Assembly: GCA_944548615.1 (NCBI GenBank)
Contig: OX155962.1
Coordinates: 384,670 to 448,669 of the forward strand
Length of the DNA: 64,000 nucleotides
Direction of reading: 5' to 3'
Source of the DNA: Micropterix aruncella
Taxonomy: Eukaryota; Arthropoda; Insecta; Lepidoptera; Micropterigidae
Part shown: positions 35,070-46,164 of the stretch, piece by piece
How positions within the stretch are numbered: the stretch's first letter is position 1
Layout of the letters: each line of letters begins with the position of its first letter
Notes under the pieces: generated by a model
Seen by the model: only the letters and a program-made list of their open reading frames with translations
Databases searched by the model: none
Told to the model about the DNA's origin: nothing
Translations under genes and position numbers: made by a program

Positions 35070-35600
35070 AATCAACCCAAGATAACCCCGACTCGCACGT
35101 GCTCACTCAACTTTTTACGTACCAAGGTTCAACACTAACTATGGTTCCAATTCGTTATTGCCGCGCGTTATGCATGCTTACAATGTATGCTTTAACGATA
35201 TTGACATATTTAACCATCAGAATAGTCGATCCTTTGTTAAGGAGGTACGTGAAAAGCTGATTATCAGATCGGATTGAATTAGCATGCACAAGCACTCACA
35301 AGCACATTCGCACTACAGATATACACACCCACACACACATACATACACGCACACACACATACAAACACACATACACACACTCACACATACACGCTCTCCA
35401 TCACACAAACACACACTAACATCCATACACTCGCACCTAGCGATTTTAACTGTTACTTTTAAATTCTTTTTGGTATTATTTATTTAGTGTTGTTTAGCAT
35501 ATTTTGTAATCCTTATATAGCAAATAATTTAAAACATCATTGGCTTTGTTACTGGTATATATATTATGCTTATACGTATTTTTTTATGCTGTAAGAAAAA
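35070..35600 (+). pseudogene. LINE family H, C-terminus and (CA)n-bearing 3' UTR, copy 1
   Basis: The plus strand reads 'NDIDIFNHQNSRSFVKEVRE' just before a stop, the end of a LINE ORF2. A 3' UTR with a CACA-rich microsatellite (35284-35425) and an AATAAAATAATAAA end follow. The copy at 50895-51425 aligns throughout, including the microsatellite position. Frames inside the CA repeat are not genes. Confidence 0.65.
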
Positions 35601-35789
35601 TAAAATAATAAATTAATGTTTTTCATATAAAACTGATTATCTTTTTCTTGAAAACTGCTTTTTTACTGTTTTGTTATATTGCTGCTTACCGGTTAAGTTA
35701 TCTATTTTTAATGTATACAATTGCATTATGAAATCGAGTACTATCGAGGAGTTTGACAGTATAAACAACAACTATTAAAAGGAATAAAA

Positions 35790-36150
35790 ACACGACTGCC
35801 GTTACAAAAAGTGAAATATAGTATTTATAATTATTTCTATTGTGGTTGTTTTATAAAATATTTGTGGTTTATGATTTATCCATATAGATACTTTTATCAT
35901 CTCGGAATATACTCATCAGACCTTTCATTTGACATGATATATATATGTCAATTTATTGACATTTAAAGATTTGGATATTTAAACAACTATTTACTTAATA
36001 TTTGGATAATTAAGGTACCCTATGCCACTCGCAATAACATAACTCTAAATCAGTTCGAGCGTTTAGAAGTTATGGTGAAATAAATAAACGGAAAACATAC
36101 ATAGATGAACCCTGAACACATTACACTCCTTTTTTGTTGGGCAGTCGTGT
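35790..36150 (+). mobile_element. MITE family X, copy 2 (best preserved ends)
   Basis: Terminal repeats ACACGACTGCC (35790-35800) and GGCAGTCGTGT (36140-36150), with a 7-bp flanking duplication AATAAAA (35783-35789 and 36151-36157). About 360 bp, no coding. Relatives at 4629, 45653 and 57288. The low-complexity duplication makes the superfamily uncertain. Confidence 0.7.
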
Positions 36151-36157
36151 AATAAAA

Positions 36158-36262
36158 TAAAAACGAGTTTACCGCGTGAAGTCTATAAGACCCGACGTTT
36201 CGGCGATGCTCCAACCGCCGTTGTCCAGGGTAGACAGTCTACGCGGTAAATTTGTTTTTATC
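36158..36262 (-). ncRNA. Hammerhead-ribozyme-like fold (Penelope/retrozyme-type)
   Basis: On the minus strand an outer stem pairs TTTACCGCGT with ACGCGGTAAA. Inside it lies a stem I-like pair GTCTA/TAGAC, a stem II-like pair GGCG/CGCC, the invariant GAAAC box, and a GTC triplet in the cleavage position after a short stem III loop. The first core box reads CTGGACAAC instead of CTGANGA, so a catalytically active core is doubtful. The architecture resembles the minimal hammerheads carried by Penelope-like elements and retrozymes. Confidence 0.4.
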
Positions 36263-36284
36263 TTGTATATAATATGCAATTGCA

Positions 36285-36545
36285 TTTTTTAATTTATTTT
36301 ATTTACATATGTATTCAAATGCAAGAGTGAAAAAGAAAATAAATTTACGATGCAAAACATTCCGTTATATGCTTCTATAGTAAGATACACATTATGTATG
36401 TCTGAGCCCAAGTTACATAGCGCATATATTAAACGCTAATCTTTCTAATATACGAAGCAAAGTGCAACCGAGCCCGCCTTGCTAGGCACCCCTGTGATAA
36501 GGCGAACTCACTTCCAGAGTCCCACTGGAGTGTCGAGGTTGTGTC
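36285..36545 (-). repeat. LINE family G 3' end, copy 2
   Basis: Collinear with 29757-30000 through 'ATTCAAATGCAAGAG', 'CCGAGCCCGCCTTGCTAGGC' and 'CCTGTGATAAGGCGAACTCA' (plus strand). No coding part remains. Confidence 0.6.
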
Positions 36546-36560
36546 AATTTAAAAAAAAAA

Positions 36561-37160
36561 TACGTGTGGCACTCGGGGACTGCCGCGGTAAAGCTATTGC
36601 ATAGCATTTTTAACAACGTATGCAATTATAATTATGTATTTATTTTATTTATTTTATTTTTTCTGATATCAGATAACTGCGCTCTATCGGAAAACGTTGA
36701 AATTATTCCGAATCATTTGCGGCTGCGGAAGCAAATGATTCGGAATAATTTAAACGTCTTCCGATAGAGCGCCGCGCACGAATTTTTTATTCGATAAAGC
36801 AAAAAAAACGGATTATTCGAAAAAAATCGTAGATAAAAAGATAGATAATTAAATTATCTTTAAAATGGTGCAGGTTTCATAATAATACGCTAGATAGCAT
36901 TTGCGTAGTAGTCGTTTTTGTGTTCGGTTAGACCTAATTTCACAAATTAATTACACTATGTAATATAAACAAAATCTAAAATATTCAAAGCTAAGAATAT
37001 TATAAAAATGTTCTTGTTTAACATATGTTTTTTTCGAATCGTAAGCAGTACTCGTTCAGACGTAATTATCAGTTTAAAATCATTAATTTTCGTTAAGAAA
37101 TTTCTTCATTCGGTGGCCGCGCTGGCCTAGCCCGCGAAAAAAGCTATGCAATAGCTTAAA
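36561..37160. repeat. Repeat F, copy 1
   Basis: About 600 bp nearly identical to 44682-45189. Both start TACGTGTGGC.CTCGGGGACT right after an A-rich LINE end. Perfect 15-bp inverted repeats AAGCTATTGCATAGC (36591-36605) and GCTATGCAATAGCTT (37143-37157) suggest a DNA element. The interior carries a long palindrome (36679-36772). A short frame (36564-36767) is open in both copies but lies over the palindrome and is not called. Confidence 0.7.
36679..36772. other. 94-nt palindrome with 42-bp arms
   Basis: Arms 36679-36720 and 36731-36772 pair at 40 of 42 positions around a 10-base loop. In the second copy (44794-44872) the arms are 34 bases after a 15-base loss. Such a transcript would form a precursor-miRNA-sized hairpin; a replication- or transposase-binding role is equally possible. 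Confidence 0.75.
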
Positions 37161-37762
37161 AACAACGAAATATTTACAGACTACACTCGCGATCCGTTAT
37201 TTTGCCCTATTGGTGGCCACCGCGTTGCATTCATCCGAACTCCGCTTGTATCACTGTAAAAATGCCCGTCGTATTGCAGGTATAGGCAAATCATTTGCTA
37301 TTGAACGAACTGAAATGAAACTCAAGCGATTCAGGTCACACGTCTAAAACTTTTATTATAACAATAGTTTAATAATTATAATTTAACCTAAAATTTAGAT
37401 ATCTAAGTACTCTTTATATTATCAGAGTATTATCAAGTATATTACGAGAAATTGAATCAAACGAAATATTTCTCTGTATAATTATCAAAATTTTATTCCT
37501 AAATTTAGTAATGATGTTCATTTTCGACATTTTTTTAAACTTACTAATGCACACGAGGGTTGAAATTCATCATTGTATCATCGTTTGATCAAATAAGAAT
37601 AAGAATAAGAATGAATTTATTTTCGTAAGTAATGTTTCGAAACGTAATTCACAAGGTTGACTCGACTAGGTCTCTTGTAAGTTTTATATTGTGCGCACAC
37701 TTCTGCGCACAGTACTATTACTGAGAAAAAGAAAAAACAAGAAAAATTAAAGAAAGTAATAA
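37161..37762. other. Intergenic with a reversed LINE-like tail
   Basis: A (AATAAG)n run at about 37594-37612, followed by AATGAATTTATTTTCG, looks like the 3' tail of a minus-strand LINE fragment of about 150 bp. Otherwise nothing was recognised. Confidence 0.35.
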
Positions 37763-39370
37763 TAAATACAAACGGAGCTGCCATGGAATTCACCGACCGG
37801 AGTCGGGCCCATCATAATACTATTTTTTACACTTCTGGGGGGTGAGCAGTGGATTCCGGACTTACGAACCGGCTGTGGTAGGTTTAGGACAGCTGTCTTG
37901 CCACATGTGAGCGTTCACCTTGCCACCCATTCACTCCCCCTTCGAAGCCATAGAATTTGAGATGCGCAAATCGCAGTTTTAGATAATTTTTCTAAGAAAG
38001 AGTTGATTATTTTTCTGGAAAGGCCAAGATCTTTAAAGAGGTGAAATAGAGATTTAGCTGGCAGGCCACGAGCGCCAACTTCCACCGCGTGAAGGTGAAC
38101 AGTGAAGCCGTTCCGGGTTACGGCATTTGCAAGATCATGGTATTTATTTAATTTGTACTCGTGGTCTTTTGGGATATTTGATTCCCATGGAACAGTTAAT
38201 TCTACAATAAGAGCCACCTTCCGAGATAGAGAGTAAAGAGTTATATCTGGACGGAGGGCTGTGCATCCGAGACTTTCAGGGAATTTATACTGCTTAGAGA
38301 CCGAATCAACCTCCAGAGTCCAATCTGTAGCTTTCTCGATTATTGAGAAAGGTTTTGTAGTTAAATGTTTTTTGCCTTTAGAGCCATCCCGCACAAACTG
38401 TATTGGGGGTTTGGAGGATACTGTCAAACCCTTGTTGGCACGAGCCACTGAGAGACTAATTACCTCGCGAATAACAGCGAGAACTTTGTCATGGCGGTAA
38501 GTGTACCGTCCTTGATCTAAGGCCACCTTGCAGCCAGCTAGAATGTGTCTAGCTGTGCAAGGGGTATTGCTACAGAGGGGACAAGAACTATCCTCGGCAA
38601 AGCTCCAACGAGCGAGGTTACTGGGGTCTGGAAGTGTATGCTGAAAGGCATTCAAATAAAATTTCAGCATCTCTGGCGTCCAGTCATAGAGCATTACCTT
38701 CCAGTGCATTGGAGGCGGAATGCAAAAGTCACCAATTGTTGTCCAGTCATTCTGGCATTGAAGGCCAATAGCATGAGCCATACTCTTGCTGTCGTAATCT
38801 CCCCGCTAAAGAGACTTCTTCAAGTCCAAGTCGCTCGTGGTTGTACTGCCATACCCCAGACCAGTGCCATTCTGGCTGATTCCAGTAAGGAACCTTTTGT
38901 GGAAGTCTACGCGGGCTTGTAGTTCATTTGAATCACTACAGCCACTTATTACGTGCTTCGATATTGCTGGATCTTTGGAATTGCACAGAATCGAATTTTT
39001 GGTTATTCTGGAGTTGGCGTAGAGCAGAGAGGGCAGTTTAAGCGCTAGCCCAAAATTTTGTTTGGACCTGAAGAGAGTCGAGGGGTCAGCTGGTTTGGCT
39101 AAGGACAGCCAGGATTTTAAACTAGCTGTCACCAGTGCATCTAGACGGGACAGTTGGGTTTTGGTAAAATCGTAAATAAGAAAGGGCCATGACAAATGTG
39201 ACGTTAGATAATTGTCATAGATCCAGGCCTTACGAGGGCCAGAAATTAGCAAGGCATCTATTTTCGCCAGGCAACTTTTGAAATGCTCTATAACATGATC
39301 GCCCGAGACGTCTTTTCCCTGATGGGTGATTTTTCTGCCGAGGAATTTGAAATGATTGTTTGGGTCTATA
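37763..39370 (-). mobile_element. REL-endonuclease LINE, 3' half, copy B
   Basis: Longest of three copies. It spans from the RT thumb motif near 39345 to the 3' end shared by all copies ('GGCAGCTCCGTTTGTATTTA' on the minus strand, 37763-37782). It matches copy C (56541-57258) without a gap and with one substitution (G at 38318, A at 57096) in my comparison of about 720 bases. 5'-truncated near 39370. Confidence 0.85.
37915..39367 (-). pseudogene. C-terminal half of a REL-type LINE polyprotein
   Basis: Encodes the end of the RT and the target-nicking nuclease. Order on the minus strand: RT thumb 'NHFKFLGRKITHQGK', a conserved thumb/linker ('AWIYDNYLTSHLSWPF', 'LALKLPSLLYANSRITKNSI'), zinc knuckle C-x2-C-x8-H-x4-C ('CPLCSNTPCTARHILAGC', about 38583-38530), 'YTYRHDKVL', and nuclease core 'RPDITLYS', 'VELTVPWE', 'YKLNKYHDL'. 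It ends 'GSEWVAR' at 37915. Apart from one in-frame stop (38806-38808) the frame is open for about 480 codons. The REL layout (nuclease after the RT, with a CCHC knuckle between) separates it from all other LINEs in the window, which belong to the Jockey/CR1 side. Confidence 0.85.
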
Positions 39371-40984
39371 AGGGAGACTCATTTAATCACTCTAATAAAT
39401 ACGTACATAGATATAGATTTCAAGACTTATTTTAATGATATCTAATACCTAATTCATAATCATGTTGAAAAATAAAAAAGTAATAAAGATATGTGATAAA
39501 ATTTCAGAATTCTAATTAGGCTACAAAAGAACTGATTATATATATCGAGCATTATTTCATTTGAACTTTTACTACTTGTAGTTTCTTCATTAAGACGAAT
39601 CCCAGCAATATATTTTTTTAATGCAGCGTTGTTTCATTCCGTATATTTTGATGGTCGTATTTTACTTCTTCTAGCTATGAAATTCGCGTTAAAGCGTCTC
39701 GGTAAACTTATTTACCTACCTATATCGCAACGCCCTCCTTAGCGTCTGCGGCTATATATTGAACTAATAGGTAATTATTTCATTATTGCACAGGGGAAAT
39801 ACTGAGGGCGAGAGCCCCTGATGCTCGTAAATTGACACTGGCGATATCGAAGAGACTCGTTTCTTTAACCATTACTGATACCAATATTGAATTTCCTAAT
39901 CTTTCATGATTACTTTCATTATAATACAATATACGTAAAAAAAAATCTTGACTATATATCCAATCATTTCGATAATCGGAGATGGATTAAATTAATAATA
40001 TTTGTATTGACTATTTCTATTTGTTAACTTATAATTGTGGTATTTCTGATTTGACTATTTTATAACTGACTATTCGTTTTTATATTTTGATTATTTTTAT
40101 TTTTCATATATACCATTAAGCAACCATCCTTCTTTATATGTAAAATCTCTGTATTTCCTATTATTTTAAGGGAAATAACAAGACAAGACGAGCTACTTGA
40201 CAGATGGAAGAATGTAAAATTTCGAATTTCGTTTTTTTATTTTTTAAAAGTGCGATATAAAGAAGCTGCGATCAATAATATTCAGCTGGAAAATTAAAAC
40301 TAAAAGCTCGACACATCAATGAAAGGAAGCAGTCAGCTCTTTCTATTAGTTAGAAAGTTTACCTTTAACCCTTCAGGCCTCGGCCCCTCAGCCCATTGAC
40401 AAGTTGATATCCAAAAAAAAAATAGTAAAAAAATTAATTATGACACTGTTTTACCAAAACATTAATTACTGCCATCCACTGTACCCATAATTAAAACAAA
40501 ACATATTAACATAATAAAACATAATAAAATAAAACAAATTAAATTAAAATAAAGTTAAAACGGGGCTGTCACGCTGAATCGTGTTGTGGCCGATATCGGT
40601 CAATTGGGGCTCTAGGGGTTAAACTAAATGGATTATTTACAATGAAGCAAACATAAAATATGTAAAAATTAAATATTTTGAAATATTTGATAGTTTTACG
40701 TATATATTCTTTTTAGAATTGATCAAATAGATGATTATAAAGTATATAATTATAAAAGCCACTTACTTGATCGGATTCGGGAATGCTTTAGGTGTAAACG
40801 AGAATGAGGAATCTCTCTCACTTGCGGAAAGAGAAGTAGGTTTAAGTTTGGCCCATTTTACAACTAGTAACGCTCACCCTTCATCCAATTATCTCAAAAA
40901 TTAAGCAACCATCCATCTTCATAGAGTGATTTTAATATATTTACTTGTTTGATATATTGATAGTTTTACTAATAAACCTTTCTC
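39371..40984. other. AT-rich intergenic DNA, no recognised gene
   Basis: No frame with a domain. The phrase TTAAGCAACCATCC occurs at 40117 and 40901, so an old repeat may span part of this stretch. 'GACTATTTT/GATTATTTT' phrases resemble the 3' UTR of the LINE at 41111. Confidence 0.35.
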
Positions 40985-41110
40985 AAAAGGTACTCTAACT
41001 TTTCTTTCTTTCTTTCCCTTTATTTGAAAAAAAAACAACAGATTTACATCAGTCTTACGTATTATAGATAATATTATACTTAGAATTATGAATATAATAA
41101 TATAGAATTA
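40985..41110 (-). repeat. Short LINE 3' end in reverse orientation
   Basis: The minus strand ends TTCAAATAAAGGGAAAGAAA with a (GAAA)n tail at 40998-41012. Only about 120 bases remain before the plus-strand LINE begins. Confidence 0.5.
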
Positions 41111-43283
41111 CAATAAATATAAACAAGTTTACAGGATGACTGTTATATCAGCAAAGAGACTATCAATTAAAAATGAAATTCTTAATTCTAAAAACCAAAG
41201 TCGGACGACATGGGACATTGTAAATAGAGAATGTAGGAACAAAACTACAAGAAACATCGAATCTATCGAATTACTACACAATCAGATAAAATACACAAAT
41301 CCACAGGAACTTACAAACATCTTTAATTACCACTTCATTAATACATGTAATATCATTATAGACACGGCGAAAAGTAATCAAAGTGTGAGTCTACCGGATA
41401 GTTTGCCTGCCTCATTACACCTCTATCCGATCACAGAGGGTGAACTTAGTGCGTGTTTTAAATCATTAAAATCCAAGTCGGCTACTGACATATGGGGCCA
41501 CTCCATGAAATTAATTAAGGATATATCGCCAATAATTACGCCCATCCTATTACCGATTTTAAATAAATGCCTAAAGCAAGGCATTTTCCCCACTGCTATG
41601 AAAACAGCAAAGGTTTTGCCGATATTTAAAAAAGGCAGTAAAACAGATATAAATAACTTTCGCCCTATATCTTCGTTGCCGTGTTTCTCAAAGGTCTTTG
41701 AGAAAATTATATTTAATAGAATAAATACTTTTTTAGATACTTTTAATGTTATTATAAGAAATCAATTCGGCTTCAGAAAGCATAAGTCGACCAGTCACTA
41801 TGGCAATTAGCGAGTTAGTAAAGCAAATTTTAGAATCACTTGACACATCTCAAAACCCCATAGCCGTTTTTTGCGATCTATCGAAGGCCTTCGACTGTGT
41901 GAATCACCAGATTCTTCTAGATAAACTAGAGAGGTATGGTATCTGCGGTAGAGCTCGTAGCCTGATCACATCATATCTAAATAGGAGATACCAAATTGTG
42001 GAAATAAACAATGCTAAGTCATTGCCAAAATTAATTTTACGCGGGGTACCTCAGGGCTCTATACTTGGACCACTACTATTTATTATTTTTATTAATGATA
42101 TCGATAGGACAATTACGCCGCCAGTAAAGACGCTTCTATACGCCGATGACACCAGCTTCTTTTTTGAAAATAAAAACACCCAGGTCTTGGAAAAGCTGAT
42201 AAACGAGCAGCTTCTTGTGGCTAACACTTGGTTTGAAAAAAATCTACTTTTCATAAACCCATCAAAAACGGTAGCGATGAAATTTTCAACTACTAAAAAG
42301 AGTGACAAAAATATTACGATTAAAATGGAATCAGAAAATATAAATATTGTCAGAAATACTAAATTCTTAGGGATCACTTTAGATGAAAATTTAAACTGGA
42401 ATCAACATATCGATAATTTGTGTGCAACTTTGTCATCGGCAGTCTATGCTATAAGAAAGGTGAAATTTCTGGCTGGCGAACGTGCAGCGATCAGTGTGTA
42501 TCACTCCTGCTTCCATTCAAAGATGTCTTATGCGATACTACTATGGGGTAATGCAACCGATACCCATCGCGTTTTTGTGCTACAAAAGCAAGCCGTTAGG
42601 ACAATTTTTGGTGTAAGCAGAGAAACACATTGCGCCCCTTTTTTTATTAAAGCTGGTATCCTTACCATGTCGTCTATGTACATATATCAGTGCCTTTTAT
42701 ACGCCAAAGAGAATGTTTTAAATTGCGAGCTTCACTCCACTCGGCATAGCCATAATACGCGACATAAGAACAATGTGTTATTGCCTAAAGTACGTTTGAC
42801 TAAATATCAAAAAACATTTTTATATATAAGTTTTAAATTGTTCAATGCTTTGCCATCATCAACGAAAAGACTTGAGATGGCAGCATATAAAATCTGTTTG
42901 AAAAATCAGTTAGTCAAACATGCCCTTTACAAACTGGACGACTTTTATGATATTGCGTCCACAATTGCTTGATTATAAATAACCATATTATGACTATACT
43001 TTCGAACTACGTTTTAGATTTTATTGACATTGTTTTTAATTACGCATGTTTCAGAATTTTTCTTTTTATGGTATTGATTATTATTTGTTTGATTATTGAT
43101 TATTTTGTAAATTTGACTATTTTTAAGTAATCACCTCTGATTACAATTATTTTTTTTTCTTTTAATTAATCAAAGCGGTTTTATCATCCGGTAAATTATG
43201 ATTGTAAAATTTGACATGTTCCTCAGTATTGTGAAATGCTTTTATGGAATGAATAAATGATGATGATGATGATGATGATGATG
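41111..43283 (+). mobile_element. LINE (Jockey/CR1 group), nearly complete RT half
   Basis: Plus-strand element with the RT domain and C-terminal region (41136-42972) and a 310-base 3' UTR. Its 3' end reads GAATGAATAAATG with an (ATG)n tail at 43258-43283. The endonuclease domain is lost by 5' truncation near 41111. Best preserved member of the group also seen at 18813, 24440, 33908, 54120 and 62580. Confidence 0.85.
41136..42972 (+). pseudogene. LINE ORF2 reverse transcriptase with one frameshift
   Basis: Encodes RNA-directed DNA polymerase. The first frame (41136-41810) covers the linker and RT start ('AKVLPIFKKGSKTDINNFRP', 'GFRKHKSTS'). A frameshift around 41785-41800 moves coding to the second frame (41800-42972). 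That frame continues with motif A 'VFCDLSKAFDCVNH', motif B 'GVPQGSILGPLLFIIFIND', catalytic 'YADD', 'NPSKTVAMKF', 'TKFLGITLDENLNW', and the C-terminal 'SYAILLWGN', 'HSHNTRHKNNVLLPKVRLTK' and 'ALYKLDDFYD'. All catalytic residues are present; only the frameshift and the 5' truncation disable it. This suggests a fairly young insertion. Confidence 0.9.
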
Positions 43284-44214
43284 TAATGTAAATCTAAAAA
43301 AGGTTTCTTCTTATTATTATATACCTACATTGTAATACACTTCTAAAACCCTAAATATTTTATTTTAATTTCAGTTTTGTTTTTAATCCGTTATTTTGGA
43401 AGAGGCGAGTTGCTTGAATTGAGATTTACTGAGCATACCATCAAAGCAATTTACAATTTCCACGTATAAGCGCATTATACGGGGCACCGGCGAGAATAGT
43501 TCGTTATTGGTTGAATCCTCTAGCAGTTTTTGAGTTTATCGCGTTCAAGCAGACAGACAGACAGAAAGGCAGACATGATCTTGTTGATGCCTTTGTTTTT
43601 ATTAGATTATATAATACCCCTTTCTGGGAGACTCTATTCTTTTATACATCCGAAGTACGTAAGTTCTACGTCTGCAACAACTCGTGGGGCCCTGCAGGGC
43701 ATGTGGATTTCCTTCATTAAGGGATTCCTTAAGTGGATTGAATATTAAATTCGGTAAGAGGAGTAGATAATTGAGATTGGTGTTGGATCCGAGTTCGTTA
43801 ATCGCGGTAAGTGGGGGGCCATTAACCAATTCACACGTCCGTGCGTCCCCCCCCCCCTTCCTTTTCCCCATGTCACGTGACGGACCGCCACGAATTAACC
43901 AACTGCACGACCCACGTACGGAACGTTCGACTCATTAAGAGTCATTTGCGAGATCGCGCGACCGTTCACCCCCCCCCCCTCCCCCCTCCCATAAAGTGAA
44001 CCCCTTAACCGCCAAGTGGCATTCTCTTTCGCCGAGGTCATTTCGCTAATGCTAAAGTTTGTCGTATCTGGAAAGTTGTGTGCATAGAGTAGGGGCATTA
44101 AACTCTGCAGAGAAGGGCTCTCCGGGTTCTACTCCATTGCCAATTTCTCACACGTCTCCACCCAATCAGAAGTTTTGGACTCATTTGGTGGCTGCTTTGG
44201 ATAAATTTAACAAG
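43284..44214. other. Intergenic with C-tracts and balanced composition
   Basis: Two long C runs (43849-43858 and about 43971-43986) sit in a GC-richer stretch (43470-44100) that has no second copy in the window. A CACGTGAC E-box lies near 43874. It may be host regulatory DNA; no exon was recognised. Confidence 0.3.
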
Positions 44215-44670
44215 GCTGTCATAGATTTTAGAAGACAATTATTACATTTATCTAATATATTGGTTAATTATTATATATCTATATGTTTATTATATAATCT
44301 ATTGGTAATCTATTATCTAATCTATTGGTGTCTATCTATCTATTTACTATTATTATGCTTTCGATTTTTATTTATTTACTCGATAATTTTATGATTATAA
44401 TTTCAAATACTTCTTGATGATATTTAAATTTATCTTATTAAAATGTTTAATTTTTAAGTTTAGTTGTATTTTTTTTTATTTCTTTTGTGTGCACAGGTAA
44501 AATATTTTCTGCTACACCTGCCTTAGTACAGGCCTAGGCCTAGTTAGGCGGTGTTGACGTAATGACCAAGATACTGCAGTGTGCTCTATATTTCGCTACT
44601 GGTCCAAACCCAATTTTTTGTAATGCTGCAGGATATTATATTTTGTGCTTTACCTTTAATAAATAAATAA
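44215..44670 (+). repeat. LINE family K 3' UTR fragment
   Basis: Contains 'CTGCCTTAGTACAGGCCTAG' with a second GCCTAG (44518-44545) and ends CTTTAATAAATAAATAAA, matching 27880-28210. Confidence 0.6.
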
Positions 44671-44681
44671 ATTAAAAAAAA

Positions 44682-45189
44682 TACGTGTGGCTCTCGGGGA
44701 CTGCCGCGGTAAAGCTATTGCATAGCATTTTTAACAACTTATGCAATTATAATTATTTATTTATTTCTTTATTTTTTCTGATATCAGATAACTGCGCTCT
44801 ATCGGAAAACGTTGAAACTATTCCGAATCATCTGCGGCTTCGGAATAATTTAAACGTCTTCCGATAGAGCGCCGCGCACGATTTTATTATTCGATAAAGC
44901 AAAAAAACGGATTATTCAAAAAAATACGTAGATAAAAATATAGATAATTAAATTAGTTAGACCTAATTTCACAAATTAATTACACTATGTAATATAAACA
45001 AAATCTAAAATATTCAAAGCTAAAAATATTAGGAAAATGTTCTTGTTTAACATATATTTTTTTCGAATCGTAAGCAGTACTCGTTTAGACGTAATTATCA
45101 GTTTAAAATCATTAATTTTCGTTAAGAAATTTCTTCATTCGGTCGCCGCGCTGGCCTACTAGGCCCGCGATAAAAGCTATGCAATAGCC
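44682..45189. repeat. Repeat F, copy 2
   Basis: Collinear with 36561-37160 with a few internal deletions. Its palindrome is 44794-44872. The inverted repeat GCTATGCAATAGC closes it near 45189. It again begins directly at the A-rich tail of a LINE fragment. Confidence 0.7.
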
Positions 45190-45652
45190 TAATAAATTCT
45201 TGAATATATTTTTTTAGTAGGTAATTAAATATGTGATATGGATTATGTGATCTAATTCTACATCTTAAGAGTATTTTTATGACTATTATTGAAAAACTTA
45301 TAGATAAACTTTTGACTATTATTGATATTTTTTTTGTAATTTTATTCTAAATATTTTTTGTAATTGAACGAAATTACCTTGCCTTTATATAAATAGTACA
45401 TGTAGGTACGTGTAATGAAGCTATGAATAATTTCGCAACAATTTAAAATAACGTATTCGACAGTTTATATCTTTTTGGAAGTTCCCAAAAAGTCCCATAC
45501 TGACAAAAGGCGACAGGACGGATTGATACAATTACACAATTAGTTATTTGACTATTGGACACTGCCTACATCGTATTCTCTTACACATTATTGAAGAGAC
45601 TAAATACGTCAGATAGCATATGAAACAAGTAATATATTAAAAACAATACAAA
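45190..45652. other. AT-rich intergenic DNA
   Basis: No recognised feature. Confidence 0.4.
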
Positions 45653-46088
45653 ACGCTACTGCCGTTACAGAAAGTAAACTATTGTATTTATAATTTATAA
45701 ATATAATTATTATATTTATTTCGGTTTTTTTAATGAAATATTTTTGGTTTATGTATTTATCCATATAGATACGTGTATATTTCCGGAATGTACTCAAACA
45801 GACCTTTCATTTGACACTAAACACGATATATTTATGTTAATTTATTGACATTTGGAAATTTGGACATTTAGACAACTATTTAGTGAATATTTGGACAGTT
45901 AATGTATCCCATGATACTCGGGATGACACAACAATTTGATACACTTTTTCTAAATCGGTTCAAGCGTTTAGAAGTTATGTTGGAATAAAGGAACGGAAAA
46001 CATACATAAATGAACCCTAAACACATTACCCTTTCTTACCTTTCTTTACCCTTCATCATTACCCATCTTTTTTGTCGGGCAGTCGTGT
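45653..46088 (+). mobile_element. MITE family X, copy 3
   Basis: Starts ACGCTACTGCCGTTAC and ends CGGGCAGTCGTGT. Interior blocks match copy 2 in order (GGTTTATG, TTATCCATATAGATAC, CAGACCTTTCATTTGACA, GGAAAACATACATA). No coding. Confidence 0.7.
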
Positions 46089-46164
46089 AAAAATTACCAA
46101 CACTCAGGCAGGTTTCGGCGAGAACAAATCTACAAATTACCCGATTTTCCAAATAATGACCAAT

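Noticed and set aside
35284..35487. His/Thr-rich frames over CA repeats (also 51068-51335)
   Set aside because: Translations of a microsatellite in a LINE 3' UTR.
37594..37770. Target duplication for REL-LINE copy B (TAATAAATAC on both sides)
   Set aside because: The left match overlaps the element's own TTTATTA tail, so it cannot be told from coincidence.
40985..43283. Twin-priming inversion of one LINE
   Set aside because: The inverted piece is a 3' end with its own tail, whereas twin priming inverts the 5' part; two separate LINEs explain it better.
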